From the NCBI RefSeq assembly GCF_900128965.1, contig NZ_FQUL01000001.1:102013-166012 (forward strand): a stretch of DNA of 64,000 nucleotides, in the 5' to 3' direction. Shown here in pieces: positions 7,980-15,543 of this stretch (the stretch's first letter is position 1; the number at the start of each line of letters is the position of its first letter). Position numbers and translations under genes: made by a program. The notes under the pieces were generated by a model, which saw only the letters and a program-made list of their open reading frames with translations, ran no database searches and was not told where the DNA came from. Origin of the DNA: Ferrithrix thermotolerans DSM 19514. GTDB taxonomy: Bacteria > Actinomycetota > Acidimicrobiia > Acidimicrobiales > Acidimicrobiaceae.

Positions 7980-9284
7980 TTGGTATCTATGATAAACAAG
8001 GGGTTAGGTGTTAGAAAGAATCTGTCTCAGTTCCTCATCTATAGCGTCATAACTTTCCTTATAGGTTCAGTGATGGGGATTGAGAGGGTGGCGGTTCCAC
8101 CACTGGCGAAAGATGGGTTTCACATAACCTCTATCGTCTACGCTGTCTCCTTTCTAAGCGCCTTCGGTGCCGTAAAGGCTGTTATGAACCTAGTATCTGG
8201 ACGTCTCTCCGACCATCACGGACGACGCTCGCTGTTGATCTTGGGATGGCTCTTTGCGGTGCCCTTTGCACTGCTTGTAATCTTTGCAAAGTCCTGGCTC
8301 TGGGTGGTTCTAGCTAACCTATTCCTAGGAGTAAACCAAGGTCTGACTTGGTCAATGTCAGTTACGGCAAAGATCGATCTGGTCGGCCCCAAGGGTCGCG
8401 GATTTGCGGTAGGAATCGATGAATCCGCCGGGTATTTGGGTGTCGGTGCGGGTTCATTTCTAGCTGGAGTAGTCGTGACCCGCTTTGGACTACGTCCAGC
8501 TCCTTATGTGGTCATCCTTGGAATCTTTTTAGCCTCTATGGTTCTCTCAACCTTCTTCGCCCGTGAGACAAAGACCTGGGCCACCATGGAGGCCTCCCAA
8601 CTCAACGGCGTGGACGAGGTCTATCCTCCAAAGTTGTCAAAGCTTGCATCTTATATGTCCTTTAGGGACCGGGAGATGGCTGCGATATGCAATGCGGGAT
8701 TTATAAACAAGTTCATCGACACCCTGATGATAGCCTTCATACCAATTTACCTGATCAGAAGTCATGTGACTATCTTTCACATAGCTCTAGCAGTTAGCCT
8801 CTATGCATGGATCTGGGGTCTCGGTCAAGCCTTTACTGGCCACCTCGCCGATAAAATAGGTCGCAAGACACCCATCGTCTTTGGAACATTTCTCATCTCT
8901 CTCAGTATCGGCTCTATAGCCGCCTTTAGAAGCTATCAAAGCCTTATCGTAAGCTCGTCCATCATGGGTTTAGGAATGGCACTTGTCTACCCTAACCTAA
9001 TCTCTGCCGTGGGAGATGTTGCCCATCCGACCTGGCGTGGCGGCGCATTGGGTGTATTTAGGCTCTGGCGCGACGGTGGTTATGCAGTTGCACCTTTAGC
9101 CCTCGGAGCGATCTCTGCCTTACTTGGAGATAAAGCTTCCATCTACATCGGGGCGGTTCTCGCCTTTTTATCCGCAGTCACGCTGTTTTTTCTCTACCAT
9201 GAAACCGAACCGTCAAAGAGGAGGCTGCCCTTTATGTGGCAAGTACACCCTGAGTGGGTAAAACCTAGGAGTAGAGCTACGTGA
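7980..9284 (+). CDS. Major facilitator superfamily transporter
   Basis: A 434-residue inner-membrane transporter with about 12 hydrophobic segments in two halves. The loop after the second segment, SGRLSDHHGRRSLLILGW, matches the MFS motif (G-x-L-[SA]-D-[RH]-x-G-R-[RK]), and the second half has the counterpart TGHLADKIGRKTPIVFGT. DESAGYLGVGAGSFLAG and PHPTWRGGALGVFRLWRDGG-like segments suggest relatives annotated as sugar or drug permeases, but the substrate cannot be named. The start may be TTG 7980 or ATG 7989; GAGGG at 7964-7968 is the only SD-like sequence. It stands alone, convergent with the hisG operon. Confidence 0.85.
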   Translation: MVSMINKGLGVRKNLSQFLIYSVITFLIGSVMGIERVAVPPLAKDGFHITSIVYAVSFLSAFGAVKAVMNLVSGRLSDHHGRRSLLILGWLFAVPFALLVIFAKSWLWVVLANLFLGVNQGLTWSMSVTAKIDLVGPKGRGFAVGIDESAGYLGVGAGSFLAGVVVTRFGLRPAPYVVILGIFLASMVLSTFFARETKTWATMEASQLNGVDEVYPPKLSKLASYMSFRDREMAAICNAGFINKFIDTLMIAFIPIYLIRSHVTIFHIALAVSLYAWIWGLGQAFTGHLADKIGRKTPIVFGTFLISLSIGSIAAFRSYQSLIVSSSIMGLGMALVYPNLISAVGDVAHPTWRGGALGVFRLWRDGGYAVAPLALGAISALLGDKASIYIGAVLAFLSAVTLFFLYHETEPSKRRLPFMWQVHPEWVKPRSRAT

Positions 9285-9370
9285 TCGATCGCACGCTGAA
9301 CACCACTTACAGCTATGATAGGATCCACTTCGCTAGACACCTCCTGAGATAACGCGAGAAGGTCTAAGTC

Positions 9371-10246
9371 TTATGGCACAATCTTGGAAAGCGGGATCTC
9401 CAAGATATCGCTGGCTCCGTGATCTTTTAGCGCAGGTATGAGGGTGTTTATAGTGTGGCGTGGGACCACAGCCTCTACTGCGTACCCCAAGTCGCCGTAG
9501 AGCTTAGAGATAGTAGGTGCTTTCATGGAAGGCAGGAGACCGATCACGACATCTAGATCCTCCTCCGCCACATTCAGCTTGACAAGAACCTTTGAGCGAG
9601 CGGCTAAAGTACCCTGTAAGAGCGTCATAAGCTGCTCAATAGCATGGAGCTTGAGCGGATCTGAGACTACATCTTTGTTGGCGATCACCTCGGTATGGGA
9701 GACCAAAATTGTGTCTATGATACTTAGACCGGCCGCTCTCAAAGCCTTACCTGTCTCTGTGATCTCAACCACGGCATCTGCTATATCGGGCACCTTCGCC
9801 TCCGTGGCGCCGTATGAGAACACAACCTCCACCTCTACGCCAAGATCCTTGAAGTACCGCTTGGTAATAGAAGGGTACTCGGTCGATACTCTCACGCCAT
9901 CTCGTAGATCAGAAGGGGTCTTTACATGAGACTCTGCCGGAACCGCAAGTACAAGCTTTATGGGTCTAGTTGTCGCCTTGGAGTACTGAAGCTCACCAAG
10001 TGACACCACGTCAGCTCCGGTCTCTTCGATCCAGTCCCTACCAGTGATACCAAAATCGAAAAGTCCGGCTTCAACGTAGGTAGGGATCTCTTGTGGCCTA
10101 AGAATCCTCACCTCGGAAATACGCGGATCATCGACAGTGGCCCGATAATCGACGTCGCTACTTCTTTCAACACCTAGGTCAGCGGCGCTGAACAGCTCTA
10201 GTGTTGCCTTCTCCAAAGAACCTTTGGGCAAGACAAGTTTTAGCAC
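9371..10246 (-). CDS. hisG: ATP phosphoribosyltransferase, long form
   Basis: The first enzyme of histidine biosynthesis joins ATP and PRPP. The protein has about 291 residues, the length of the self-sufficient long form. The N-terminal catalytic domain starts LKLVLPKGSLEKATLELF and contains FDFGITGRDWI. The C-terminal 75 residues form the ACT-like regulatory domain for histidine feedback. GTG at 10244-10246 is chosen as the start because GGGAG stands five bases upstream; the GTG six bases earlier would overlap that SD sequence. It is the last gene of the riboflavin operon, 12 bases after ribH, and no other his gene is nearby. Confidence 0.93.
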   Translation of the reverse strand: MLKLVLPKGSLEKATLELFSAADLGVERSSDVDYRATVDDPRISEVRILRPQEIPTYVEAGLFDFGITGRDWIEETGADVVSLGELQYSKATTRPIKLVLAVPAESHVKTPSDLRDGVRVSTEYPSITKRYFKDLGVEVEVVFSYGATEAKVPDIADAVVEITETGKALRAAGLSIIDTILVSHTEVIANKDVVSDPLKLHAIEQLMTLLQGTLAARSKVLVKLNVAEEDLDVVIGLLPSMKAPTISKLYGDLGYAVEAVVPRHTINTLIPALKDHGASDILEIPLSKIVP

Positions 10247-10258
10247 GATCACTCCCTA

Positions 10259-10765
10259 CTAATCGTTCTTTCCCAACAGGCGAACCTTTCGTACAAGATC
10301 CGCCATCTCTACCGCCACCATGGCCGCTTCGAAGCCTTTATTCCCAGCCTTGGCCCCACTTCGGTTTATTGCCTGCTCAATGGTATCGGTAGTCAAAATG
10401 GCGTTTGTCACAACGACGTTGTACTGTGCTGCAACTGAGCTAAGCCCAGACGCACTTTGATTTACAACTACGTCAAAGTGCGCAGTCTCACCGCGAATCA
10501 CTGCGCCAACTCCTACGATAGCGTCAAAGAGGTTGGTCTCAGCCAAAGCTCTGGCGGCCTGCGGGATCTCCAGCGCTCCAGGTACCATAACCTCAACTAT
10601 CTCAGATTCAGAGGCTCCCAGTCTCAAAAGACCGTCTCGAGCTCCTTCGAGGAGTCTCGCCGTAATGAACTCATTGAACCTAGCACACACAAGAGCAAAG
10701 CGCATTCCCGATGCCGAGAGGGTCCCCTCCAGCTTTGTGATACCAACACTGTCTCTCTCAGACAC
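10259..10765 (-). CDS. ribH: 6,7-dimethyl-8-ribityllumazine synthase
   Basis: Lumazine synthase makes the penultimate intermediate of riboflavin and normally assembles into icosahedral or pentameric shells. Family motifs are [39 protein letters not shown] and [13 protein letters not shown]. The preferred start is GTG at 10763-10765, with GGAGAGG six bases upstream; it overlaps the end of ribBA by eight bases and gives 168 residues. ATG at 10799-10801 (after GGAGGGG) or TTG at 10810 would add 12-15 residues inside ribBA. Either way it is translationally coupled to ribBA. Confidence 0.94.
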   Translation of the reverse strand: MSERDSVGITKLEGTLSASGMRFALVCARFNEFITARLLEGARDGLLRLGASESEIVEVMVPGALEIPQAARALAETNLFDAIVGVGAVIRGETAHFDVVVNQSASGLSSVAAQYNVVVTNAILTTDTIEQAINRSGAKAGNKGFEAAMVAVEMADLVRKVRLLGKND

Positions 10766-12020
10766 TTGAACCCTCTCCGCGCTCTTGGTACTTAGCTTCA
10801 TACTCTTCAAGCCCCTCCAAGAGGTGACCCATCCTATTGCGCTTGGTAAGGAGATAGTTTAGGTTCTCAGGGTTTACCTTTGGACGTAAAGGAACCCGCT
10901 CAACGATATTTAGTCCGAAGCCTTCTAGTCCTCCATACTTCGATGGATTATTGGTCATCAGTCTCATAGAGCGGACACCTACGTCCACAAGTATCTGCGC
11001 TCCAATTCCGTACTCTCTTGAGTCGATCGGAAGTCCAAGCTCTAGGTTTGCATCGACCGTATCGGTCCCGTTTTCTTGCAAGGAGTAGGCGCGCAGCTTG
11101 TGCCCGATACCTATCCCCCTGCCTTCATGGCCTCTAAGGTACACAACCACGCCCGAACCCTCCTTTGCGATCTGCTCTAGGGCCGCTTCAAGTTGAGGGC
11201 CGCAGTCACAGCGGAGGGATCCAAACACATCTCCGGTTAGGCACTCTGAGTGAACCCTTACAAGGACGGGTCGATCAGGATCCAGCTCCCCCTTTACCAT
11301 CGCTACGTGCTGTTCCCCATCTAAAACAGACTCGTAACCGATGCAGGTAAAGTCACCGTAGATAGTGGGTATCCTCGCTACCGCGCCTTCAACCCTTCTG
11401 ACCAACTTGTCAGTTCGCTTTCGATAACGAATCAGATCAGCGATGGAGATAATAGGCATATCATGACTCTTTGCAAACCGGGTTAGTTCGTCCAGGCGTG
11501 CCATATCCTTTTTGTCCTCAGTCACTATCTCACATAGCACCCCAGCTGGATACAGCCCCGCAAGCATCGCCAGATCGACAGCCGCTTCGGTGTGACCGCC
11601 CCTTTTTAGCACCCCTCCCTCTCTGTATCTGAGCGGGAAAATGTGCCCAGGACGGGCAAAGTGGGCGGCTTTGGCGTCAGGATCTACCAACGCCTTGATT
11701 GTAGCACTTCTGTCCTCTGCTGATATGCCTGTTGTCGTACCTCTTTTATAGTCCACCGAGACAGTGAAAGCGGTCCTTTGAGACTCCGTATTGTCCTGCA
11801 CCATAAGCGGAATGTTGAGTTCATCGAGCCTCTCTCCGCGCAGAGGAACACAGATAAGCCCAGATGTGTAGTTCAAGAAGAACGATATCGCCTCAGGAGT
11901 AACAAACTCTGCCGCCATGATAAGGTCGCCTTCGTTCTCGCGATCCTCATCGTCGACGACTACCACCATCTTGCCGGACCTTATCGCCTCTATCGCCTCT
12001 TCGATAGTTGATAACGCCAC
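10758..12020 (-). CDS. ribBA: Bifunctional DHBP synthase / GTP cyclohydrolase II
   Basis: This two-domain enzyme supplies both precursors of riboflavin. The N-terminal half (about 1-205) is 3,4-dihydroxy-2-butanone-4-phosphate synthase, with [19 protein letters not shown] and the [20 protein letters not shown] region. The C-terminal half is GTP cyclohydrolase II, with [19 protein letters not shown] carrying the zinc cysteines and [17 protein letters not shown] for catalysis. At 420 residues the length is standard. Translation starts at GTG (12018-12020) after AAGGAG. It lies 30 bases after ribE. Confidence 0.96.
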   Translation of the reverse strand: MALSTIEEAIEAIRSGKMVVVVDDEDRENEGDLIMAAEFVTPEAISFFLNYTSGLICVPLRGERLDELNIPLMVQDNTESQRTAFTVSVDYKRGTTTGISAEDRSATIKALVDPDAKAAHFARPGHIFPLRYREGGVLKRGGHTEAAVDLAMLAGLYPAGVLCEIVTEDKKDMARLDELTRFAKSHDMPIISIADLIRYRKRTDKLVRRVEGAVARIPTIYGDFTCIGYESVLDGEQHVAMVKGELDPDRPVLVRVHSECLTGDVFGSLRCDCGPQLEAALEQIAKEGSGVVVYLRGHEGRGIGIGHKLRAYSLQENGTDTVDANLELGLPIDSREYGIGAQILVDVGVRSMRLMTNNPSKYGGLEGFGLNIVERVPLRPKVNPENLNYLLTKRNRMGHLLEGLEEYEAKYQERGEGSSV

Positions 12021-12050
12021 TGTTCTTGAACTCCTTGCTAAAGCTGACAG

Positions 12051-12620
12051 CTAAGAGGCTTTGAAGTTGATCAACTTCTCGACATACTTAGCAATCACAT
12101 CAAACTCGAGGTTGACCCTGTCGCCAATCTCTCTAACACCAAGTGTAGTAACTCCCATGGTGTGCGGTATTACAGCGACCTGGAAGCGATCGTCTAAAGC
12201 TTGAACCACCGTAAGAGATATACCGTCGATGGCAACTGAACCCTTTTCCACAAGGTACCTTCCCATCTCTGGTTCAAATCCAACCCACAAATCAGGAGAC
12301 TTTGCCAGTACCCTCCCAACGGTGTCAACGTGACCTTGTACTATATGACCGTCTAATCGCTCACCGATCGCCCTTGGTCTCTCCAGATTTACCACATCCC
12401 CGACCCGAAGATCACCGAGATTCGACCTCCTGTAGGTCTCCTCTACCACGTCCATGTAGAGCGAGTCACCCTCAAGAAACACTACGGTCAGGCAGACCCC
12501 ATTTACCGCTATCGAGTCTCCAATCAGAACTTCGGAGGCCACCTTTGGCCAACGAAATCCTAGGCGGCCTTCTTCAACAGATACCACCTCACCGAGGTGC
12601 TCAACTATTCCTGTAAACAC
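12051..12620 (-). CDS. ribE: Riboflavin synthase alpha chain
   Basis: The final enzyme of the pathway dismutates two lumazines to riboflavin. Its 189 residues contain two similar beta barrels, with the [12 protein letters not shown] start typical of the family, [13 protein letters not shown] in the first barrel and [13 protein letters not shown] in the second. [12 protein letters not shown] lies between them. It sits between ribD (46-base gap) and ribBA. Confidence 0.96.
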   Translation of the reverse strand: MFTGIVEHLGEVVSVEEGRLGFRWPKVASEVLIGDSIAVNGVCLTVVFLEGDSLYMDVVEETYRRSNLGDLRVGDVVNLERPRAIGERLDGHIVQGHVDTVGRVLAKSPDLWVGFEPEMGRYLVEKGSVAIDGISLTVVQALDDRFQVAVIPHTMGVTTLGVREIGDRVNLEFDVIAKYVEKLINFKAS

Positions 12621-12666
12621 TAAGACTCCTTATGATAGATACGATCAAGTGCAACACAGCTCGCCG

Positions 12667-13749
12667 TCAACACAGTTTTCCTCCAAGTTTCTCCACAGTA
12701 GAGAGGCTAAATGAGAGATGATCCAACAACATCTTTCGAGATGAATCAGCTAAAAGAGTCACCTTTATGTCATCTCCTAGCTGCTTGACCATCTCGTAAG
12801 ACGACCTCCAGAAATCGGCTACGGTTCTTCCCTCCCCACCAGAAAAGGCATCGATCGCTCCACCTAGACCAAGAGCAGGGGCTATGTAAAAGACGTACTC
12901 ATCGACTAGCCCCTCTGCGTGGAGACTATAAGCCACCGAAGGGCCACCTTCGAAGAGAACCTGCATCACCTCCTCGGTGCCTAGCCGACGTAGCAGTACC
13001 TCCAAGTCACCCTTGTAGGACTCAGCGGGAAGTACCTTAGCGTCATCGGGGATGTCGCCGAGCACGATCCTTCGAGGCTGAAAGACAAGGTGTTCGTCGG
13101 CTGCATTGCGAGCTCTAAGGGAAGGGTTGTCCAACCTGACTGTGTTCGCGCCAACTACTATCGCTTCAGACCTTTCACGTATAAGGTGTGCGTCTCTGCG
13201 AGCTTCAACCCCGGTTATCCACTTCGACGATCCGTCTCTCGCTGCGACCTTCCCATCTAAAGTGATCGCCAGCTTGAGCACAACCCAAGGTCTCCCCTGG
13301 TAACGCTGTTTGATATAGGGTCTAAGACCAAAGATAACTTCGTAGCTATCTTTTAAGACCTTTACAGCTACGCCTGCCTCCAGCAATGCCTGCACCCCTA
13401 GACCCCGCACCTTAGGATCAGGATCAAGAGTCCCTATCACCACCTCTTCGACGCCCTCTTTCACTATCCTAGATGTGCACGGTGGGGTCCTACCAAAGTG
13501 TGCGCAGGGCTCTAAGGTCACATACAAGGTCGCTCCCTTGGGGCTAACTCCTTTCGAGAGAGCCTCATCAAAGGCCACTATCTCTGCGTGTCGCCCTCCT
13601 GGACCTTCAGTTGCGCCAACAGATACAACCTCAGAGCCGAAGGCCAAAGCTGCACCCACCCAAGGATTGGGCCTGGCAGAACGTACCACTGTAAAGCTTT
13701 TCCTTAGCGCCTCAGTAAAGACATCCCGCTCATAGCACTTAGAGGTCAT
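12667..13749 (-). CDS. ribD: Bifunctional pyrimidine deaminase / reductase
   Basis: RibD carries out the second and third steps of riboflavin synthesis. The N-terminal deaminase domain (about 1-145) has zinc ligands in GGRHAEIVAF (His54) and in LEPCAHFGRTPPC. The C-terminal reductase domain begins near RPWVVLKLAITLDGKVAARDG and binds NADPH. Length, 360 residues, is normal. Its start lies one base after the stop codon of the MoaB/Mog gene upstream, so the two genes share a transcript. The last 25 residues are less conserved. Confidence 0.95.
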   Translation of the reverse strand: MTSKCYERDVFTEALRKSFTVVRSARPNPWVGAALAFGSEVVSVGATEGPGGRHAEIVAFDEALSKGVSPKGATLYVTLEPCAHFGRTPPCTSRIVKEGVEEVVIGTLDPDPKVRGLGVQALLEAGVAVKVLKDSYEVIFGLRPYIKQRYQGRPWVVLKLAITLDGKVAARDGSSKWITGVEARRDAHLIRERSEAIVVGANTVRLDNPSLRARNAADEHLVFQPRRIVLGDIPDDAKVLPAESYKGDLEVLLRRLGTEEVMQVLFEGGPSVAYSLHAEGLVDEYVFYIAPALGLGGAIDAFSGGEGRTVADFWRSSYEMVKQLGDDIKVTLLADSSRKMLLDHLSFSLSTVEKLGGKLC

Positions 13750-14250
13750 CTATCTACTAGCTTGGGACGCGTCTGAGTTTGGGTGCTTTGAGTGGTAGTC
13801 GAGAAGCAGCGACAGAGCATGATCCAAGATGTCTTCGACCGCCGCTATCGACTCAATCGCTCCCTTTGGTGAACCTGGGAGATTGATAATTAGAGTGTCG
13901 CCGCGCACTCCCGCAACTCCTCGGGAAAGCCTCCCCAAAGGACTAACGAGGCGCATCGCCTCAGAAACCCCAGGGGCGAGTCTTTCAAGTACAGCCAATG
14001 TCCCCTCAGGTGTCTCGTCTCTTTTAGAAAATCCAGTACCTCCAGTAGTAACGATAAGACCAGCAAAACCGTTAGACATCTCCAAGAGCACTTCCGATAC
14101 GTTTTCTTTGCCGTCCGCAACAACCCTTTGTTCGACAACCTCGTATCCGAGTGCCTCTAGCCTCTCTCTAAGACTGGCTCCTGAAGAATCAATGCGCGTG
14201 CCTGCTATGACCCCGTCAGAAACGGTTAGCACCTTAGCTTGAAATCCCAA
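13750..14250 (-). CDS. MoaB/Mog-family molybdopterin-binding protein
   Basis: A MoaB/Mog-like protein of about 166 residues. This family adenylylates molybdopterin before molybdenum insertion, or in some members only binds it. The sequence shows VLTVSDGVIAGTRIDSSG at the start of the fold, LIVTTGGTGFSKRDETPEGT with the GGTG loop and the catalytic acid, and TLIINLPGSPKGAIESI near the end. TTG at 14248-14250 is preferred because AGGGGAG lies five bases upstream; a longer frame back to 14307 adds a poorly conserved arginine-rich segment. It opens the riboflavin-hisG operon and lies about 400 bases downstream of a molybdoenzyme operon that would need the cofactor. Confidence 0.88.
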   Translation of the reverse strand: MGFQAKVLTVSDGVIAGTRIDSSGASLRERLEALGYEVVEQRVVADGKENVSEVLLEMSNGFAGLIVTTGGTGFSKRDETPEGTLAVLERLAPGVSEAMRLVSPLGRLSRGVAGVRGDTLIINLPGSPKGAIESIAAVEDILDHALSLLLDYHSKHPNSDASQASR

Positions 14251-14652
14251 GACAACTCCCCTCGCACAAAACGACCACCTCGCCAAAAGTCTACGTGTGA
14301 TACCCAAAGACTCTCCCGTAAAACTCGCCAGGGCTCAATGCTTCCTTTACATGACCGTAGCACCAGAGACCAGCTGTACAACAGCTCCGCTTCGGCAAAG
14401 CTATCGGTAGAGTTATCTATACCCTCAAAGACACACGGTCGGATGAAGCCAGCCTACGAAGCCGTATGCGTAGCAGAGCGTCTAACTAAATTAGTCCAAC
14501 ACGAAGCAACCCTTTGATAAAAACCATAGCTAAGAATCAAAGACAGTTCTAGGTCTGAAGCCCTAGGGAGGGAATGCTTATGCATCCCACCAAATAATCC
14601 AACGGCAATAAAGCCTTCCCATGAACTACCCTCACGACAAAACTGTAGTTAT
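14251..14652. other. Intergenic gap with a weak hairpin
   Basis: This 400-base stretch separates the molybdoenzyme operon from the MoaB/Mog-riboflavin operon. Short frames inside it show no recognisable protein. A GGGAATGC/GCATCCC hairpin with one bulged base lies at about 14570-14588 and could end the upstream transcript, but no U-tract follows. No FMN (RFN) riboswitch consensus was found in front of the rib genes. Confidence 0.35.
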
Positions 14653-15543
14653 CTAAAGAACCAAATGAAGTCCCTCAAGGTAGCTCTTTGTGCTCTGAAC
14701 TGCCCTTAGCCAGCTATGGCTAATCTCGCCAAAGTCACTGGCAAGCTCACTCCAGAGTTGTTCTTGCCGCTCGCACTCGCAAACGAGCCATTGGAGTACC
14801 TCTTTAGGTCGATCACCTAAGAGATTCTCAAGCATGAAAGACTTTGTTCCAGGGCGGGTAACGGCATCTGTCTCTCTTGCACAGCGAAACATATCATTTT
14901 GAGACAGTATCAACCCAGACGAAAAGGGAGAGACCAGCAGAGATACGCTCAACTTGGCTTCAATGTTTAGACCCTCATCGCCAAAGAACCTACGATCCCT
15001 AAGTACGATGGGGAGCCGACCTATCACATCGAGCTCCAACTCCTCGACCTCGTCTCTAAGGAACTCAAAAAGCGCCTCGCTAAATAGTCCAAAGTGATCG
15101 TACGACTCAGATAGAGCAGTTAGATAAAATGGGACCCAGGCTAAGAGGTGTTCAAACAAAAACGCTGATCGAAGGTGCCTCACCCTCTCTAGGGTTAGAT
15201 CATCCTTAGAACTTTCTAGCGTCTCGATAAGCCCCTGGTAGTGCTCGAACATGGTGAATAGCGCATCTGGTTCCTGAGGGACTGGAAGTCCAATCGCCCG
15301 ATAGTACCCCGCTGCAACGTCCCTGGCCTCGCCTCCTAGCGTGGCAACCTCAGAGAGGTATATAGATGCATACGGCTTTAGATCAATCGCAAATACTTGC
15401 GTGTGGACCTCGGGAGTATAGTTCCCAAGGTCCAGCGCAGCAATCAATTCAGGGTGTAACTTTGGTGATACGAGCACCTCTCTCGCTATCTTGAGCAGCT
15501 CGATACGCTCAGACAGTTGAGAGGTACCATCCACCTTACTCAC
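14653..15543 (-). CDS. TorD-like molybdoenzyme chaperone
   Basis: A 296-residue, mostly helical protein of the TorD/DmsD/NarJ chaperone family. These cytosolic proteins bind the apo-catalytic subunit until the molybdenum cofactor is in place. The family core is recognisable in the middle: PDALFTMFEHYQGLIETLE, then FLFEHLLAWVPFYLTALSES and the helix FSEALFEFLRDEVEELE. The last 100 residues extend beyond a typical TorD. The start overlaps the end of the catalytic-subunit gene by four bases, which strongly supports a dedicated role. Because that subunit has no Tat signal, the chaperone here would act in assembly rather than export proofreading. Confidence 0.75.
   Translation of the reverse strand: MSKVDGTSQLSERIELLKIAREVLVSPKLHPELIAALDLGNYTPEVHTQVFAIDLKPYASIYLSEVATLGGEARDVAAGYYRAIGLPVPQEPDALFTMFEHYQGLIETLESSKDDLTLERVRHLRSAFLFEHLLAWVPFYLTALSESYDHFGLFSEALFEFLRDEVEELELDVIGRLPIVLRDRRFFGDEGLNIEAKLSVSLLVSPFSSGLILSQNDMFRCARETDAVTRPGTKSFMLENLLGDRPKEVLQWLVCECERQEQLWSELASDFGEISHSWLRAVQSTKSYLEGLHLVL

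Noticed and set aside
14239..14517. Plus-strand frame of 92 codons between two operons
   Set aside because: No SD sequence, no recognisable domain, and it overlaps the start of the MoaB/Mog gene.
14251..14652. FMN riboswitch in front of the riboflavin genes
   Set aside because: The conserved RFN core sequences were not found by reading either strand; a covariance search would be decisive.
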